From contig NZ_CP109444.1 of the NCBI RefSeq assembly GCF_036227225.1, forward strand, positions 9,901,501 through 9,965,500: DNA of 64,000 nucleotides, given 5' to 3'. The notes below the pieces were generated by a model. It saw only the letters and a program-made list of their open reading frames with translations, was not told the origin of the DNA and ran no database searches. Shown here piece after piece: positions 36,014 to 43,886 of the stretch; within the stretch, counting starts at the first letter, position 1, and every line of letters starts with the position of its first letter. The stretch comes from Streptomyces sp. NBC_01478. GTDB lineage: Bacteria; Actinomycetota; Actinomycetes; Streptomycetales; Streptomycetaceae. The translations under genes were made by a program, and so were the position numbers.

Positions 36014-36385
36014 GTGGCGACGGCCGGTGACGGGCCTTGGTTGGACGACGCGGCCGGACGTCTGGTGCGCCCCTTCACGGTCAGCAACGGCCGGACCCGG
36101 CCCTCCGTCGCCCTCGACCTCCTGTCGCAGGTGATGGCCACCGGCGCCACCCCCCTCGGCTACCTCGGTCCCGAGCACGCGCAGGCGCTCGACCTGTGCC
36201 GCGCGCCCATCTCGGTGGCCGAGGTCGCCGCCCACCTGAAGCTGCCGGCCGCGGTCACCAAGGTGCTGCTGTCGGACCTCGTCGACTGCGGGGCACTGAC
36301 CACCAAGCCACCCGAGTTCCACCACAACCCCACTGACCGGTCTCTTCTGGAGGCAGTGCTCGATGGACTACGACGAAAGCTCTGA
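36014..36385 (+). CDS. cvnC: DUF742 protein CvnC
   Basis: This is a 123-residue DUF742 protein, the third member of the conservon set. The segment RLVRPFTVSNGRTRPS near the N-terminus and a C-terminal winged-helix-like region (ISVAEVAAHLKLPAAVTKVLLSDL) are diagnostic. GTG 36014 is preferred, with GAGG eight bases upstream; TTG 36008 overlaps the cvnB stop. Its exact biochemical role is unknown; a DNA-binding fold suggests an output or scaffold role. It overlaps cvnD by 23 bases. Confidence 0.87.
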   Translation: MATAGDGPWLDDAAGRLVRPFTVSNGRTRPSVALDLLSQVMATGATPLGYLGPEHAQALDLCRAPISVAEVAAHLKLPAAVTKVLLSDLVDCGALTTKPPEFHHNPTDRSLLEAVLDGLRRKL

Positions 36386-36980
36386 CTACGAGAGCGGCCA
36401 CGACCCCTTCCCCACCGCACTGAAGATCCTGGTGGCGGGCGGCTTCGGCGTCGGCAAGACGACCTTCGTCGGCGCGGTGAGCGAGATCGCACCGCTCAGC
36501 ACGGAGGAGCTGCTCACCACGGTCAGTGCCGCGACCGACGATCTCGAAGGCATCGAGAACAAGGTCGAGACGACCGTGGCGATGGACTTCGGCCGGATCA
36601 CCCTCGACCCGGAACACGTGCTCTACCTGTTCGGCACTCCCGGACAGGAGCGGTTCTGGTTCATGTGGGACGAGCTGTCCGAAGGCGCGCTCGGCGCGGT
36701 CATCCTCGCCGACACCCGACGGCTGGAGGAGTGCTTCGCGGCCGTCGACTTCTTCGAACAGCGCGGCCTCGGCTTCATCGTCGCGATCAACGAGTTCGAC
36801 GGCTCCTACCGCTACGACCCCGAGGAGGTACGGGCCGCCATAGATCTCGACCCCGGGATCCCGGTCGTCCGCTGCGACGCGCGGATCTCCAGTTCCGGCG
36901 TGCAGACCCTGCTGACCCTCGTACGCCATCTCATCGCCCACGCCCCGGCGCACGCGCCGAGCCATGGTGCCCACATGTGA
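36363..36980 (+). CDS. cvnD: Ras-like small GTPase CvnD
   Basis: This is a 205-residue G protein. The P-loop is AGGFGVGKTT, the switch-II region FGTPGQERF (DxxG replaced by GTPGQ, as in this family), and the guanine-specificity motif is NEFD instead of NKxD. It begins with a 17-residue acidic tail (MDYDESSDYESG). GGAGG lies about ten bases ahead of ATG 36363. As the signalling output of the conservon it probably cycles between CvnA/B-bound states at the membrane. Confidence 0.88.
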   Translation: MDYDESSDYESGHDPFPTALKILVAGGFGVGKTTFVGAVSEIAPLSTEELLTTVSAATDDLEGIENKVETTVAMDFGRITLDPEHVLYLFGTPGQERFWFMWDELSEGALGAVILADTRRLEECFAAVDFFEQRGLGFIVAINEFDGSYRYDPEEVRAAIDLDPGIPVVRCDARISSSGVQTLLTLVRHLIAHAPAHAPSHGAHM

Positions 36981-37040
36981 TTCCCGCACACCGCCACGGA
37001 GTTCCTCTATGACGTACGTCCACCTGGACGGAGTTCGCCC

Positions 37041-37619
37041 ATGAGCTACGACCCGCCGCGTCCGGCCGGTCGTCTGCTGCTCACGCCGGAGGACAAGGAG
37101 GCACCTCAACGCAGACGACGGCTGCGCGGGCTGGGCCTGGGGGAGCATCCGGACCCCGCGCTCGACGCCTTCGCGGACCATCTCGCCGAGCTCACCGGGG
37201 CGCCGTACGCCATGGTCAACTTCATTGACGAGAACCGGCAGTTCTTCGCCGGTCTGCACACTCCGGGCGGGGTGGGACTGCCCCGGCCCGTCTCGGGAGG
37301 GGAGCACGCCAAGCCCGAGGTGGGCCGGCAGTTGGCGCGTGACTATGGGTTCTGCCCCCATGTGGTGGTCAGACGTAAGGCGTTGGTGTTGGAAGACGTC
37401 TGCGACTATCCGCGGTTCGCGGGCAATCCGGTCGTCGACGAGTTCGGGATCCGTTCCTATCTGGGGGCGCCCCTCATCGACTCCACGGGGATGGTGCTGG
37501 GCACCGTGTGCGTCGTCGACACGGAGCCGCGGCCGTGGGGGAAGCCGGGGCTGGAGACGATCAAGTCGACGGCGGCGGAGCTGGTGGCCCGGCTTGAGCT
37601 GCTCGGCGGCGGACAGTAG
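37041..37619 (+). CDS. GAF-domain protein, accessory to the conservon
   Basis: This is a 192-residue protein containing a GAF sensor domain (~residues 40-185) with FIDENRQFFAGL, FCPHVVVRRKALVLEDV and YLGAPLIDSTGMVLGTVCVVD. It has no output domain, so it probably binds a ligand and passes the signal to the conservon proteins. It starts 60 bases after cvnD on the same strand. Some conservons end with a cytochrome P450 or another accessory gene; a GAF protein is the accessory here. Confidence 0.82.
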   Translation: MSYDPPRPAGRLLLTPEDKEAPQRRRRLRGLGLGEHPDPALDAFADHLAELTGAPYAMVNFIDENRQFFAGLHTPGGVGLPRPVSGGEHAKPEVGRQLARDYGFCPHVVVRRKALVLEDVCDYPRFAGNPVVDEFGIRSYLGAPLIDSTGMVLGTVCVVDTEPRPWGKPGLETIKSTAAELVARLELLGGGQ

Positions 37620-37620
37620 G

Positions 37621-37641
37621 TAGCCGACCGGTCGTATAGTT
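37621..37641. promoter_or_regulatory. Operator-like palindrome upstream of the TetR gene (site 1)
   Basis: The core CGACCGGTCG at 37625-37634 sits in a 21-bp element that matches site 2 (41494-41514) at 17 of 21 positions, including flanking TAG and TAGT. It lies 6-26 bases before the TetR start codon, consistent with autorepression. Confidence 0.7.
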
Positions 37642-37646
37642 GTCGT

Positions 37647-38255
37647 ATGGGTAGGACAAGTGACGCCGGAGAGAAGATCCTCGCCGCCGGGCGGTCGCTC
37701 TTCGAGGCGCGCGGTTACTCGGCGCTCGGAGTGGCCGAGATCTGCAAGGCGGCCGGGGTGCCGAAGGGCAGCTTCTACTACTTCTACGAGTCGAAGGAGG
37801 CCCTCGCGCTGGCCGTCGTCGACGAACACTGGGCGGACCAGCGCCGGGAGTGGACGCGCATTCTGAGCGGAGGCAGCGGTGTTGCCCAACCACTGGACAG
37901 GCTGCGGAAGTTGTTCGAGGAGACGGAGGCCGGGCAGCATGTCGTGCAGCAGGGGTGCGGCACCGTGCTGGGCTGTCTGTTCGGCAACCTCAGCCTGGAG
38001 ATGAGCAACCGGACCGAGGCTGTTCGCGCGCGGTTGCAGGAGATCTTCGACGCCCAGGTCGAGATGGTCGCCGCGGTCGTCGGCGAGGCGCGTGACCGGG
38101 GGGACGTCACCGTGGCCGACACGCAGGAGGCGGCTCGTTCCGTCGTCGCCCAGTTGGAGGGCCAGGTGATGTTCGCGAAGCTCTACAACAACACCGGCCG
38201 CATGAGCCCCCTCTGGGGCAACTGCCTCGCCCTGCTCGGGGCCCGCGCCGCCTGA
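37647..38255 (+). CDS. TetR/AcrR-family regulator
   Basis: This is a 202-residue regulator with an N-terminal helix-turn-helix (VAEICKAAGVPKGSFYYFYESKEALALAVVDEHW) of the kind found with oxidoreductase or efflux genes. The ligand domain has a Cys in QQGCGTVLGC. An 18-21-bp palindrome immediately upstream recurs in front of the SDR gene 3.9 kb away, which marks that operon as its probable target. Its C-terminal coding sequence (LWGNCLALLGARAA) resembles the end of each downstream 172-bp repeat unit. It may also regulate the MFS gene that converges on it. Confidence 0.85.
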   Translation: MGRTSDAGEKILAAGRSLFEARGYSALGVAEICKAAGVPKGSFYYFYESKEALALAVVDEHWADQRREWTRILSGGSGVAQPLDRLRKLFEETEAGQHVVQQGCGTVLGCLFGNLSLEMSNRTEAVRARLQEIFDAQVEMVAAVVGEARDRGDVTVADTQEAARSVVAQLEGQVMFAKLYNNTGRMSPLWGNCLALLGARAA

Positions 38256-38258
38256 TGG

Positions 38259-38774
38259 GTGGCCGGCGTCGGTGGGCGTGGTTCGTCGGTCCTGGTCGGG
38301 CACGGAGTGGCGTAGGGCCATGGTGTGGTGCGGGAAGTCGATCCACGGGGCGGTGGTGTGGACTGCCGGGCGGCTGGGCCTTCTGTGGGCCAAGTGCCGT
38401 GCCCTGTTGGGGGTTCGCGCCGTCTGATCAGTGGCCGGCGTCGGTGGGCGTGGTTCGTCGGTCCTGGTCGGGCACGGAGTGGCGTAGGGCCATGGTGTGG
38501 TGCGGGAAGTCGATCCACGGGGCGGTGGTGTGGACTGCCGGGCGGCTGGGCCTTCTGTGGGCCAAGTGCCGTGCCCTGTTGGGGGTTCGCGCCGTCTGAT
38601 CAGTGGCCGGCGTCGGTGGGCGTGGTTCGTCGGTCCTGGTCGGGCACGGAGTGGCGTAGGGCCATGGTGTGGTGCGGGAAGTCGATCCACGGGGCGGTGG
38701 TGTGGACTGCCGGGCGGCTGGGCCTTCTGTGGGCCAAGTGCCGTGCCCTGTTGGGGGTTCGCGCCGTCTGATCA
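38259..38774. repeat. Three identical 172-bp tandem repeats, fourth diverged copy in MFS gene end
   Basis: Units are 38259-38430, 38431-38602 and 38603-38774; by eye they are the same throughout. The sequence continues as a diverged fourth copy inside the 3' end of the MFS gene. Each unit contains an MFS-like C-terminus on the minus strand and a TetR-like C-terminus on the plus strand (read as LLWAKCRALLGVRAV then stop), with the two stops abutting in TGATCA. The array looks like an amplified convergent-gene junction. The open frames across it are by-products, not genes. Confidence 0.93.
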
Positions 38775-40007
38775 GTGGCCGGCGTCGGTCGGCGCGGTCC
38801 GTCGTGCCTGGTCCGGCACGGAGTGGCGTACCGCCACCGCGTGGTGCGGGAAGCCGATGCGCAGGACGGCGGCGGCCGCGGCCGCGGCGAGGACCACCGC
38901 GGCGGCCAGGAGCAGGGCCGGGCGGTAGCCGTGGTGCAGGAGTGGGGCGACGGTCAGAGGGCCGAGGATCTGGCCGACGGAGTACCCGGCGGTCAGCAGG
39001 GCCACCGAGCGCGGGAACCGCAGTTCGGCGCCGGTCGCCAGGGCGAGCGTGCTGACGCCGATGAAGGTCGCGCCGAACAGCACGGCGGAGAGCAGGGCGG
39101 CCGCCACCCCGCCGACGAGTGCGGGCAGCGCGATGCCGACCGCCTGGATCAGCAGCGCCACGCACAGCAGCCCGGGCCGCGACCAGCGGCGCCCGAGCCG
39201 CGCCCACAGCGCGGAGGACGGTACGGCCGCCAGCCCGACGAGCACCCACGCACCGCTGCCGAGCCGGCCGGGGGAGCTCTGGCCGATCGCGGCGACCAGG
39301 AAGGTCCCGGCGACGATGTAGCCGACGCCCTCCAGGGTGTAGCCGACGAACAGGGCGCCGAAGCGCCGGTCAACTCGCGTCGCCGGGGCTTCAGTTGAGG
39401 TTGCCGCCGGCACCTCGGGCCGTAGATTCCACGCGGCGGTCGCGAGGGCCGTGGCGAGCGCGGCCGAGGACCACCACGCGACCCGCCAGTCCGCGACGGA
39501 GCGCAGGGCCAGGACCAGCAGTCCGGACAGCGCGATGCCGGCGCCCACCCCGCCGAAGCCCCAGCCGGGAAGGTGCGGTGGGTGGTCCCGCAGGTGGCCG
39601 AGGAGCGAGCTGACCGCGACCACGAAGATCAGCGCGCTCGCCGCGCCCGCCAGGAGGCGCAGTGCCATCCAGGCCGTGGTGCTGTGGGTGGCGGGCATCG
39701 CCGCGAGGGTGCCGACCAGCAGGACGAGCGAGCCGCGCAGGACCGCGCGGGAGCGGACCAGGGCGGGCAGCAGGGTGCCCGCGAGGGCGCCGAGGAGATA
39801 GCCGACGTAGTTGGCGGTCGCCAGGTGGGCGCCCGCGTCGGTGGAGAGCCCCGCCCGGGCGTGCATCAGCGGGAGGATCGGGGTGTAGACGAAGCGGCCG
39901 ACACCCATGCCCGCCGCGAGGGCCGCGGCCACCCGTACGACGTGCGCCCAGGGCGACGGCACGCCACCGTCCGCCCTGGGCGCGGGGACCGGGGCGCCGC
40001 GGCTCAT
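38772..40007 (-). CDS. YbfB/YjiJ-family MFS transporter
   Basis: This is a 411-residue, 12-segment major facilitator transporter. The N-terminal motif GMGVGRFVYTPILPLM is characteristic of the YbfB/YjiJ group, whose substrates are mostly unknown. It lies 30 bases behind the muconolactone-isomerase-like gene on the same strand, so the two form an operon divergent from a LysR regulator. Its stop codon coincides with the end of the last 172-bp repeat and its C-terminal coding sequence is the diverged fourth copy. Confidence 0.86.
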   Translation of the reverse strand: MSRGAPVPAPRADGGVPSPWAHVVRVAAALAAGMGVGRFVYTPILPLMHARAGLSTDAGAHLATANYVGYLLGALAGTLLPALVRSRAVLRGSLVLLVGTLAAMPATHSTTAWMALRLLAGAASALIFVVAVSSLLGHLRDHPPHLPGWGFGGVGAGIALSGLLVLALRSVADWRVAWWSSAALATALATAAWNLRPEVPAATSTEAPATRVDRRFGALFVGYTLEGVGYIVAGTFLVAAIGQSSPGRLGSGAWVLVGLAAVPSSALWARLGRRWSRPGLLCVALLIQAVGIALPALVGGVAAALLSAVLFGATFIGVSTLALATGAELRFPRSVALLTAGYSVGQILGPLTVAPLLHHGYRPALLLAAAVVLAAAAAAAVLRIGFPHHAVAVRHSVPDQARRTAPTDAGH

Positions 40008-40037
40008 GAAGGTGAAATCCCTTGTGTGCGGCGGGAG

Positions 40038-40331
40038 TTACTCCGCATAACCGGGGTCGTTCGGGTGCGGCTCCAGCGGGGTGACAGCGAAGGTCATCCA
40101 CGCGTGCAGGGGCAGCGTGCCCAGCACCTTCTCGTGGAGCTGCTCCTCGTCGTCCGCGCGCCACACGCCGATGCTGCGCCGTTCGCCGACCGGGCGCCAC
40201 AGCCGCCCCAGATGGCCGGTGGCGGCCAGTTCCCGGGAGCGGACGGCCTCGGCGGCTCGGCGTCGGTCCACCTCGTCCTTGGGCGTGCCTTCGGGGACGG
40301 TGGTGGTGATCTCGACCAGGAACTCTCGCAT
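40038..40331 (-). CDS. Muconolactone delta-isomerase-like protein
   Basis: This is a 97-residue protein of the muconolactone isomerase (CatC-like) ferredoxin-fold family. The opening MREFLVEITTTVPEG, the central RELAATGHLGRLWRP and the closing LPLHAWMTFAVTPLEPHPNDPG follow the family pattern and length. ATG 40329-40331 has GAGCGAGG upstream; longer frames are not supported. True CatC acts in catechol degradation, but no catA or catB is nearby, so it may isomerise another lactone or act on an antibiotic-type substrate exported by the MFS partner. Confidence 0.82.
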   Translation of the reverse strand: MREFLVEITTTVPEGTPKDEVDRRRAAEAVRSRELAATGHLGRLWRPVGERRSIGVWRADDEEQLHEKVLGTLPLHAWMTFAVTPLEPHPNDPGYAE

Positions 40332-40438
40332 GACCTCGCTCCGTTCGGGCCCGCCCGGCACGACGAAGGGACGCCGGGCTTCCATGCCCTCATCGTGGCC
40401 CGGGACCGGCGCGGGCGCCACGACAGAAGTGCTCCCTG

Positions 40439-40459
40439 CTGAGAGGGCCGGCCTCCCAG
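40439..40459. promoter_or_regulatory. Palindrome in the isomerase/LysR divergent region (LysR site A)
   Basis: CTGAGAGG-N5-CCTCCCAG lies 12 bases before the LysR start and about 108 bases before the divergent isomerase start. A nearly identical palindrome with the same 5-bp spacing occurs just after the LysR gene (41398-41418). The repetition argues for operator rather than terminator function. Confidence 0.65.
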
Positions 40460-40470
40460 GCCCGCGTAGC

Positions 40471-41391
40471 ATGACGGACGTGGAGCTGCGCCAACTGAGG
40501 TACTTCGTCGCCGTCGCCGAGGAGCTGAACTTCGGCCGGGCCGCCGACCGCCTCCTGATCGCCGGACCCTCCCTCTCCCAGCAGATCAAGGCCCTTGAGC
40601 GCGACCTGGGCGTACGGCTCTTCGACCGCGACCGCCGCTCGGTCTCCCTCACCCCGGCCGGAGCCGCCCTGCTCCCGCACACCCGGGACCTGCTGGAGCG
40701 GGCCGACGACCTCCGGCGCCGGGCCGGACGGCTCGCGGGCTCGGAGGCGGTCCGGCTCGGCTACGTCAACTGGCTTCCCGCGGACCTGAGTTCGCGCACC
40801 GCCGGGGTGGCCCAGGTGCATGTCGACGCGTGGGTGGCGCCCTCGCACACGCAGGCCGCCCGGGTCGCGGACGGCAGCCTGGACCTCGCCGTGTGCTGGG
40901 TACGGGACGAGGACCTGAAACGGCACGGCCTGCGCGCCCGCCTGCTCGGCGCCGACCGGCTGTACGCGGTGGCCCCGGGCACCGACACCGGCGATGTGCG
41001 CGCCCGGGACACCTCCGTCCTCCTCGACGACGACACCCATTCCTGGTCGTCCTGGAACGTGTACGCCGAGCGGCTCGCCCAGGACACCGGGGCGCATGCG
41101 GTGCCCATCTCCGACGGCGGGATCACCGGGCCCGCGTTCTTCGACCACGTCCGCCGCAGCCGCCGTCCGGTCGTCAACTCGCCCAAGGGGCAGACCACTT
41201 CGCTGCCGCCCGACCTGGTGCGCCGCGAGATCGTCGCACCGACCGTCCACTGGACCTGGTCGCTGGTGTGGCGCGAGAACGAGACGCGCACCGGGGTGCT
41301 CGCCGCCGTGGACGCGCTCTGCGACGGCGTCGGCGACCTCGGACTGCGCGCCCCCGACGCCTGGCTGCCCGAGGGCGACCCGCACCGCTGA
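40471..41391 (+). CDS. LysR-family transcriptional regulator
   Basis: This is a 306-residue regulator. The winged helix-turn-helix is ELRQLRYFVAVAEELNFGRAADRLLIAGPSLSQQIKALERDLG, with a substrate-binding-protein-like effector domain following. ATG 40471 is the start that puts this motif at residue 5. It is divergent from the isomerase/MFS operon, the classical LysR arrangement. Matching palindromes upstream and downstream suggest that it controls both that operon and the following SDR/NTF2 genes. Confidence 0.86.
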   Translation: MTDVELRQLRYFVAVAEELNFGRAADRLLIAGPSLSQQIKALERDLGVRLFDRDRRSVSLTPAGAALLPHTRDLLERADDLRRRAGRLAGSEAVRLGYVNWLPADLSSRTAGVAQVHVDAWVAPSHTQAARVADGSLDLAVCWVRDEDLKRHGLRARLLGADRLYAVAPGTDTGDVRARDTSVLLDDDTHSWSSWNVYAERLAQDTGAHAVPISDGGITGPAFFDHVRRSRRPVVNSPKGQTTSLPPDLVRREIVAPTVHWTWSLVWRENETRTGVLAAVDALCDGVGDLGLRAPDAWLPEGDPHR

Positions 41392-41397
41392 CGTGGA

Positions 41398-41418
41398 CTG
41401 GGAGGCCGGACCTCCCAG
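41398..41418. promoter_or_regulatory. Palindrome between LysR and SDR genes (LysR site B)
   Basis: CTGGGAGG-N5-CCTCCCAG is a perfect 8-bp inverted repeat six bases after the LysR stop. It matches site A at 17 of 21 positions. By itself it could be a short terminator, but the repeated sequence and spacing fit a second LysR binding site upstream of the SDR gene. Confidence 0.55.
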
Positions 41419-41493
41419 CAGCGAGGATTCCGGTCCTGGGAAAAGCCCCTCCGACCTTTGCCTTCACCTCTCCGGATCACCTACTTTCTCCAA

Positions 41494-41514
41494 TAGGCGA
41501 CCGGTCGGCTAGTA
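41494..41514. promoter_or_regulatory. Operator-like palindrome upstream of the SDR gene (site 2)
   Basis: TAGG-CGACCGGTCG-GCTA is a near-perfect 18-bp palindrome about 50 bases before the SDR start. It matches the element upstream of the TetR gene (37621-37641), making that regulator the likely controller of the SDR/NTF2 operon. Confidence 0.7.
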
Positions 41515-41563
41515 GAAACGATCGACCGGGAGCACGTCAGTCACCACTTCGGAGAAGGTCGTC

Positions 41564-42277
41564 ATGAGCACTCAGAACCAGAAGGTCGCGATCGTCACCG
41601 GTGCCTCGCAGGGCATCGGAGCCGGCGTCGTCGACGCCTACCGCAAGCTCGGCTACGCCGTCGTCGCCACCTCGCGCACCATCGCCCCCGCCGACGACGC
41701 GGACGTCCTGACCGTCCAGGGCGACCTCGCGGACCCGGCGACCGCCGAGCGGGTCGTCGCCGCCGCGATCGAGCGGTTCGGCCGCGTGGACACGGTGGTC
41801 AACAACGCGGGCGTCTTCGTCGCCAAGCCCTTCACCGACTACACGGCCGACGACTACGCGTCCGTGCTCGGCATCAACCTGACCGGCTTCTTCCGGCTCA
41901 CCCAGCTCGCCGTCGGGCACATGCTCGCCCAGGGCGGAGGCCACATCGTCAGCGTCACCACCAGCCTGGTCGACAACGCGGACGCCCGCGTCCCCTCCGC
42001 CCTGGCTTCGCTGACCAAGGGCGGCCTGCAGGCCGCCACCAAGTCCCTCGCCATCGAGTACGCCACCCGGGGCATCCGCGTCAACGCCGTGTCGCCGGGC
42101 ACCATCAAGACCCCGATGCACCCGGAGGAGACCCACGAGGGACTCGCCGGCCTGCACCCGGTCGGCCGGATGGGTGAGGTGAGCGACATCGTCGACGCCG
42201 TGCTCTTCTTGGAGAACGCCCCCTTCGTCACCGGCGAGATCCTGCACGTCGACGGCGGTATGAGCGCCGGTCACTGA
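41564..42277 (+). CDS. Atypical short-chain dehydrogenase/reductase lacking the catalytic Tyr
   Basis: This is a 237-residue Rossmann-fold protein. It has the cofactor motif TGASQGIG, the NNAG segment and the catalytic-region Ser (HIVSVTTS). Where YxxxK is expected it reads ALASLTKGG, i.e. A-x-x-x-K. The Lys is kept but the catalytic Tyr is missing, so it may use another residue or have a non-redox role. It heads a two-gene operon with an NTF2-like protein 15 bases on. A TetR-type operator precedes it. Confidence 0.84.
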   Translation: MSTQNQKVAIVTGASQGIGAGVVDAYRKLGYAVVATSRTIAPADDADVLTVQGDLADPATAERVVAAAIERFGRVDTVVNNAGVFVAKPFTDYTADDYASVLGINLTGFFRLTQLAVGHMLAQGGGHIVSVTTSLVDNADARVPSALASLTKGGLQAATKSLAIEYATRGIRVNAVSPGTIKTPMHPEETHEGLAGLHPVGRMGEVSDIVDAVLFLENAPFVTGEILHVDGGMSAGH

Positions 42278-42292
42278 GAAAGGTCGACGGAG

Positions 42293-42667
42293 ATGAACAG
42301 CACGAACGACGACGAAGTCATCCTGCGCGGCGTCCTGGACCTCTGGAAAGCGGCCGTGGACGCCCATGAACCGGAGGCGGTGGCCCGGCTCTTCACCGAA
42401 GACGCCGTCTTCCAGGGGCTGCACCCCTACGCCGTCGGCCGACCGGGCGTCGCCGAGTACTACGCCTCCCAGCCGCTGGGGATGAAGGCGGCCTACGACG
42501 TCCTGGAGACCCGGCGCTACGCCGACGACCTCGTACTCGGCTACCTGGACACGGAGTTCACGTTCACCGACCGGCCGCCGGTCGACGTCAAGCTCGCCGT
42601 GCTGGTGCGGCGGCTGACGGACGGCTGGTACATCGCCCACTACCAGGTCTCGCGGCCGGCGGAGTGA
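42293..42667 (+). CDS. NTF2-like (SgcJ/EcaC-type) protein
   Basis: This is a 124-residue alpha+beta cone-fold protein ([29 protein letters not shown] and [10 protein letters not shown]). Such proteins are isomerases, hydrolases or ligand binders and are often adjacent to SDR genes. It is probably cotranscribed with the atypical SDR, perhaps acting on the same small molecule. ATG 42293 has GGAG directly upstream. Substrate unknown. Confidence 0.78.
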   Translation: MNSTNDDEVILRGVLDLWKAAVDAHEPEAVARLFTEDAVFQGLHPYAVGRPGVAEYYASQPLGMKAAYDVLETRRYADDLVLGYLDTEFTFTDRPPVDVKLAVLVRRLTDGWYIAHYQVSRPAE

Positions 42668-42821
42668 GTGGTGTGAAGGAAAGCTGCGGCACCGCTTAAG
42701 AAAACCTCGATGGACCCGGGCGCTCCGGTGGGGCAGATTGCTAGCTGAATCCATCCCCACCCCCGGAACGGGCTCGTTCGACCTGCCCGCGTCCGGGACC
42801 TCACCCTCAGGAGCCGTAGCG

Positions 42822-43850
42822 TTGAAGGCGCTGGTCAAGGAGAAGGCGGAGCCCGGGCTGTGGCTCGCGGACGTCCCGGAGCCCGCCGTCGGACCCGGCG
42901 ACGTACTGATCAAGGTCCTGCGGACCGGGATCTGCGGCACCGATCTGCACATCCGGAACTGGGACGGGTGGGCACAGCAGACGATCCGTACGCCGCTGGT
43001 GCTCGGCCACGAGTTCGTGGGCGAGGTCGTCGGGACCGGCCGGGACGTCGCCGACATCGCCGTCGGTGAACTGGTCAGCGGCGAGGGCCACTTGGTGTGC
43101 GGCAAGTGCCGCAACTGCCAGGCCGGGCGCCGGCATCTGTGCCGCGCCACGGTCGGGCTCGGCGTCGGACGGGACGGAGCCTTCGCGGAGTACGTCGCGC
43201 TGCCCGCCGCCAACGTGTGGGTGCACCGCGTCCCCGTCGACCTCGATGTGGCCGCGATCTTCGACCCGTTCGGCAACGCCGTGCACACCGCGCTGTCCTT
43301 CCCGCTCGTCGGCGAGGACGTCCTGATCACCGGTGCGGGCCCGATCGGCCTGATGGCGGCGGCAGTTGCCCGGCACGCCGGCGCGCGGAACATCATGGTG
43401 ACCGATGTCAGCGAGGAGCGCCTCGCCCTCGCCCGCAAGATCGGGGTGAGCCTCGCCCTGAACGTGACGGACGCTCAGATCGCGGACGGCCAGCGGGAGT
43501 TGGGCCTGCGGGAGGGCTTCGACATCGGCCTGGAGATGTCCGGCCGCCCCGAGGCGATGCGCGACATGATCGCCAACATGACCCACGGCGGCCGCATCGC
43601 GATGCTGGGCCTGCCCTCCCAGGAGTTCCCGGTCGACTGGTCCCGCATCGTCACCTCGATGCTCACCATCAAGGGCATCTACGGCCGTGAGATGTTCGAG
43701 ACGTGGTACGCGATGTCGGTGCTGCTGGAGGGCGGCCTCGACCTCGCGCCCGTGATCACCGGCCGGTACGGTCACCGCGACTTCGAGGCGGCGTTCGCGG
43801 ACGCCGCGAGCGGCAAGGGCGGCAAGGTCATCCTCGACTGGACCGCGTAA
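42822..43850 (+). CDS. tdh: L-threonine 3-dehydrogenase
   Basis: This is a 342-residue zinc- and NAD-dependent medium-chain dehydrogenase that oxidises L-threonine to 2-amino-3-ketobutyrate. It has the catalytic zinc Cys in [16 protein letters not shown], the structural zinc set in [15 protein letters not shown], and the dinucleotide motif [13 protein letters not shown] 42822 is chosen because CAGGAG lies eight bases upstream and the family length (~341) fits exactly; a longer frame from 42738 is not supported. It pairs with kbl 36 bases downstream. Confidence 0.93.
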   Translation: MKALVKEKAEPGLWLADVPEPAVGPGDVLIKVLRTGICGTDLHIRNWDGWAQQTIRTPLVLGHEFVGEVVGTGRDVADIAVGELVSGEGHLVCGKCRNCQAGRRHLCRATVGLGVGRDGAFAEYVALPAANVWVHRVPVDLDVAAIFDPFGNAVHTALSFPLVGEDVLITGAGPIGLMAAAVARHAGARNIMVTDVSEERLALARKIGVSLALNVTDAQIADGQRELGLREGFDIGLEMSGRPEAMRDMIANMTHGGRIAMLGLPSQEFPVDWSRIVTSMLTIKGIYGREMFETWYAMSVLLEGGLDLAPVITGRYGHRDFEAAFADAASGKGGKVILDWTA

Positions 43851-43886
43851 CTCCCTTTCGGCGAAGGAACTTTAGGAGCTTCCCCC

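Noticed and set aside
38259..38774. CRISPR array
   Set aside because: The repeats are 172 bp, directly abutting and identical, with no spacers and no cas genes in the window.
38255..38928. Several overlapping plus-strand ORFs of 110-150 codons (WFVGPGRARSGVGP-type repeats) as a repetitive protein gene
   Set aside because: They arise because the 172-bp unit is open in all three frames. The unit length is not a multiple of three, there is no ribosome site, and the repeats are explained by duplicated gene ends.
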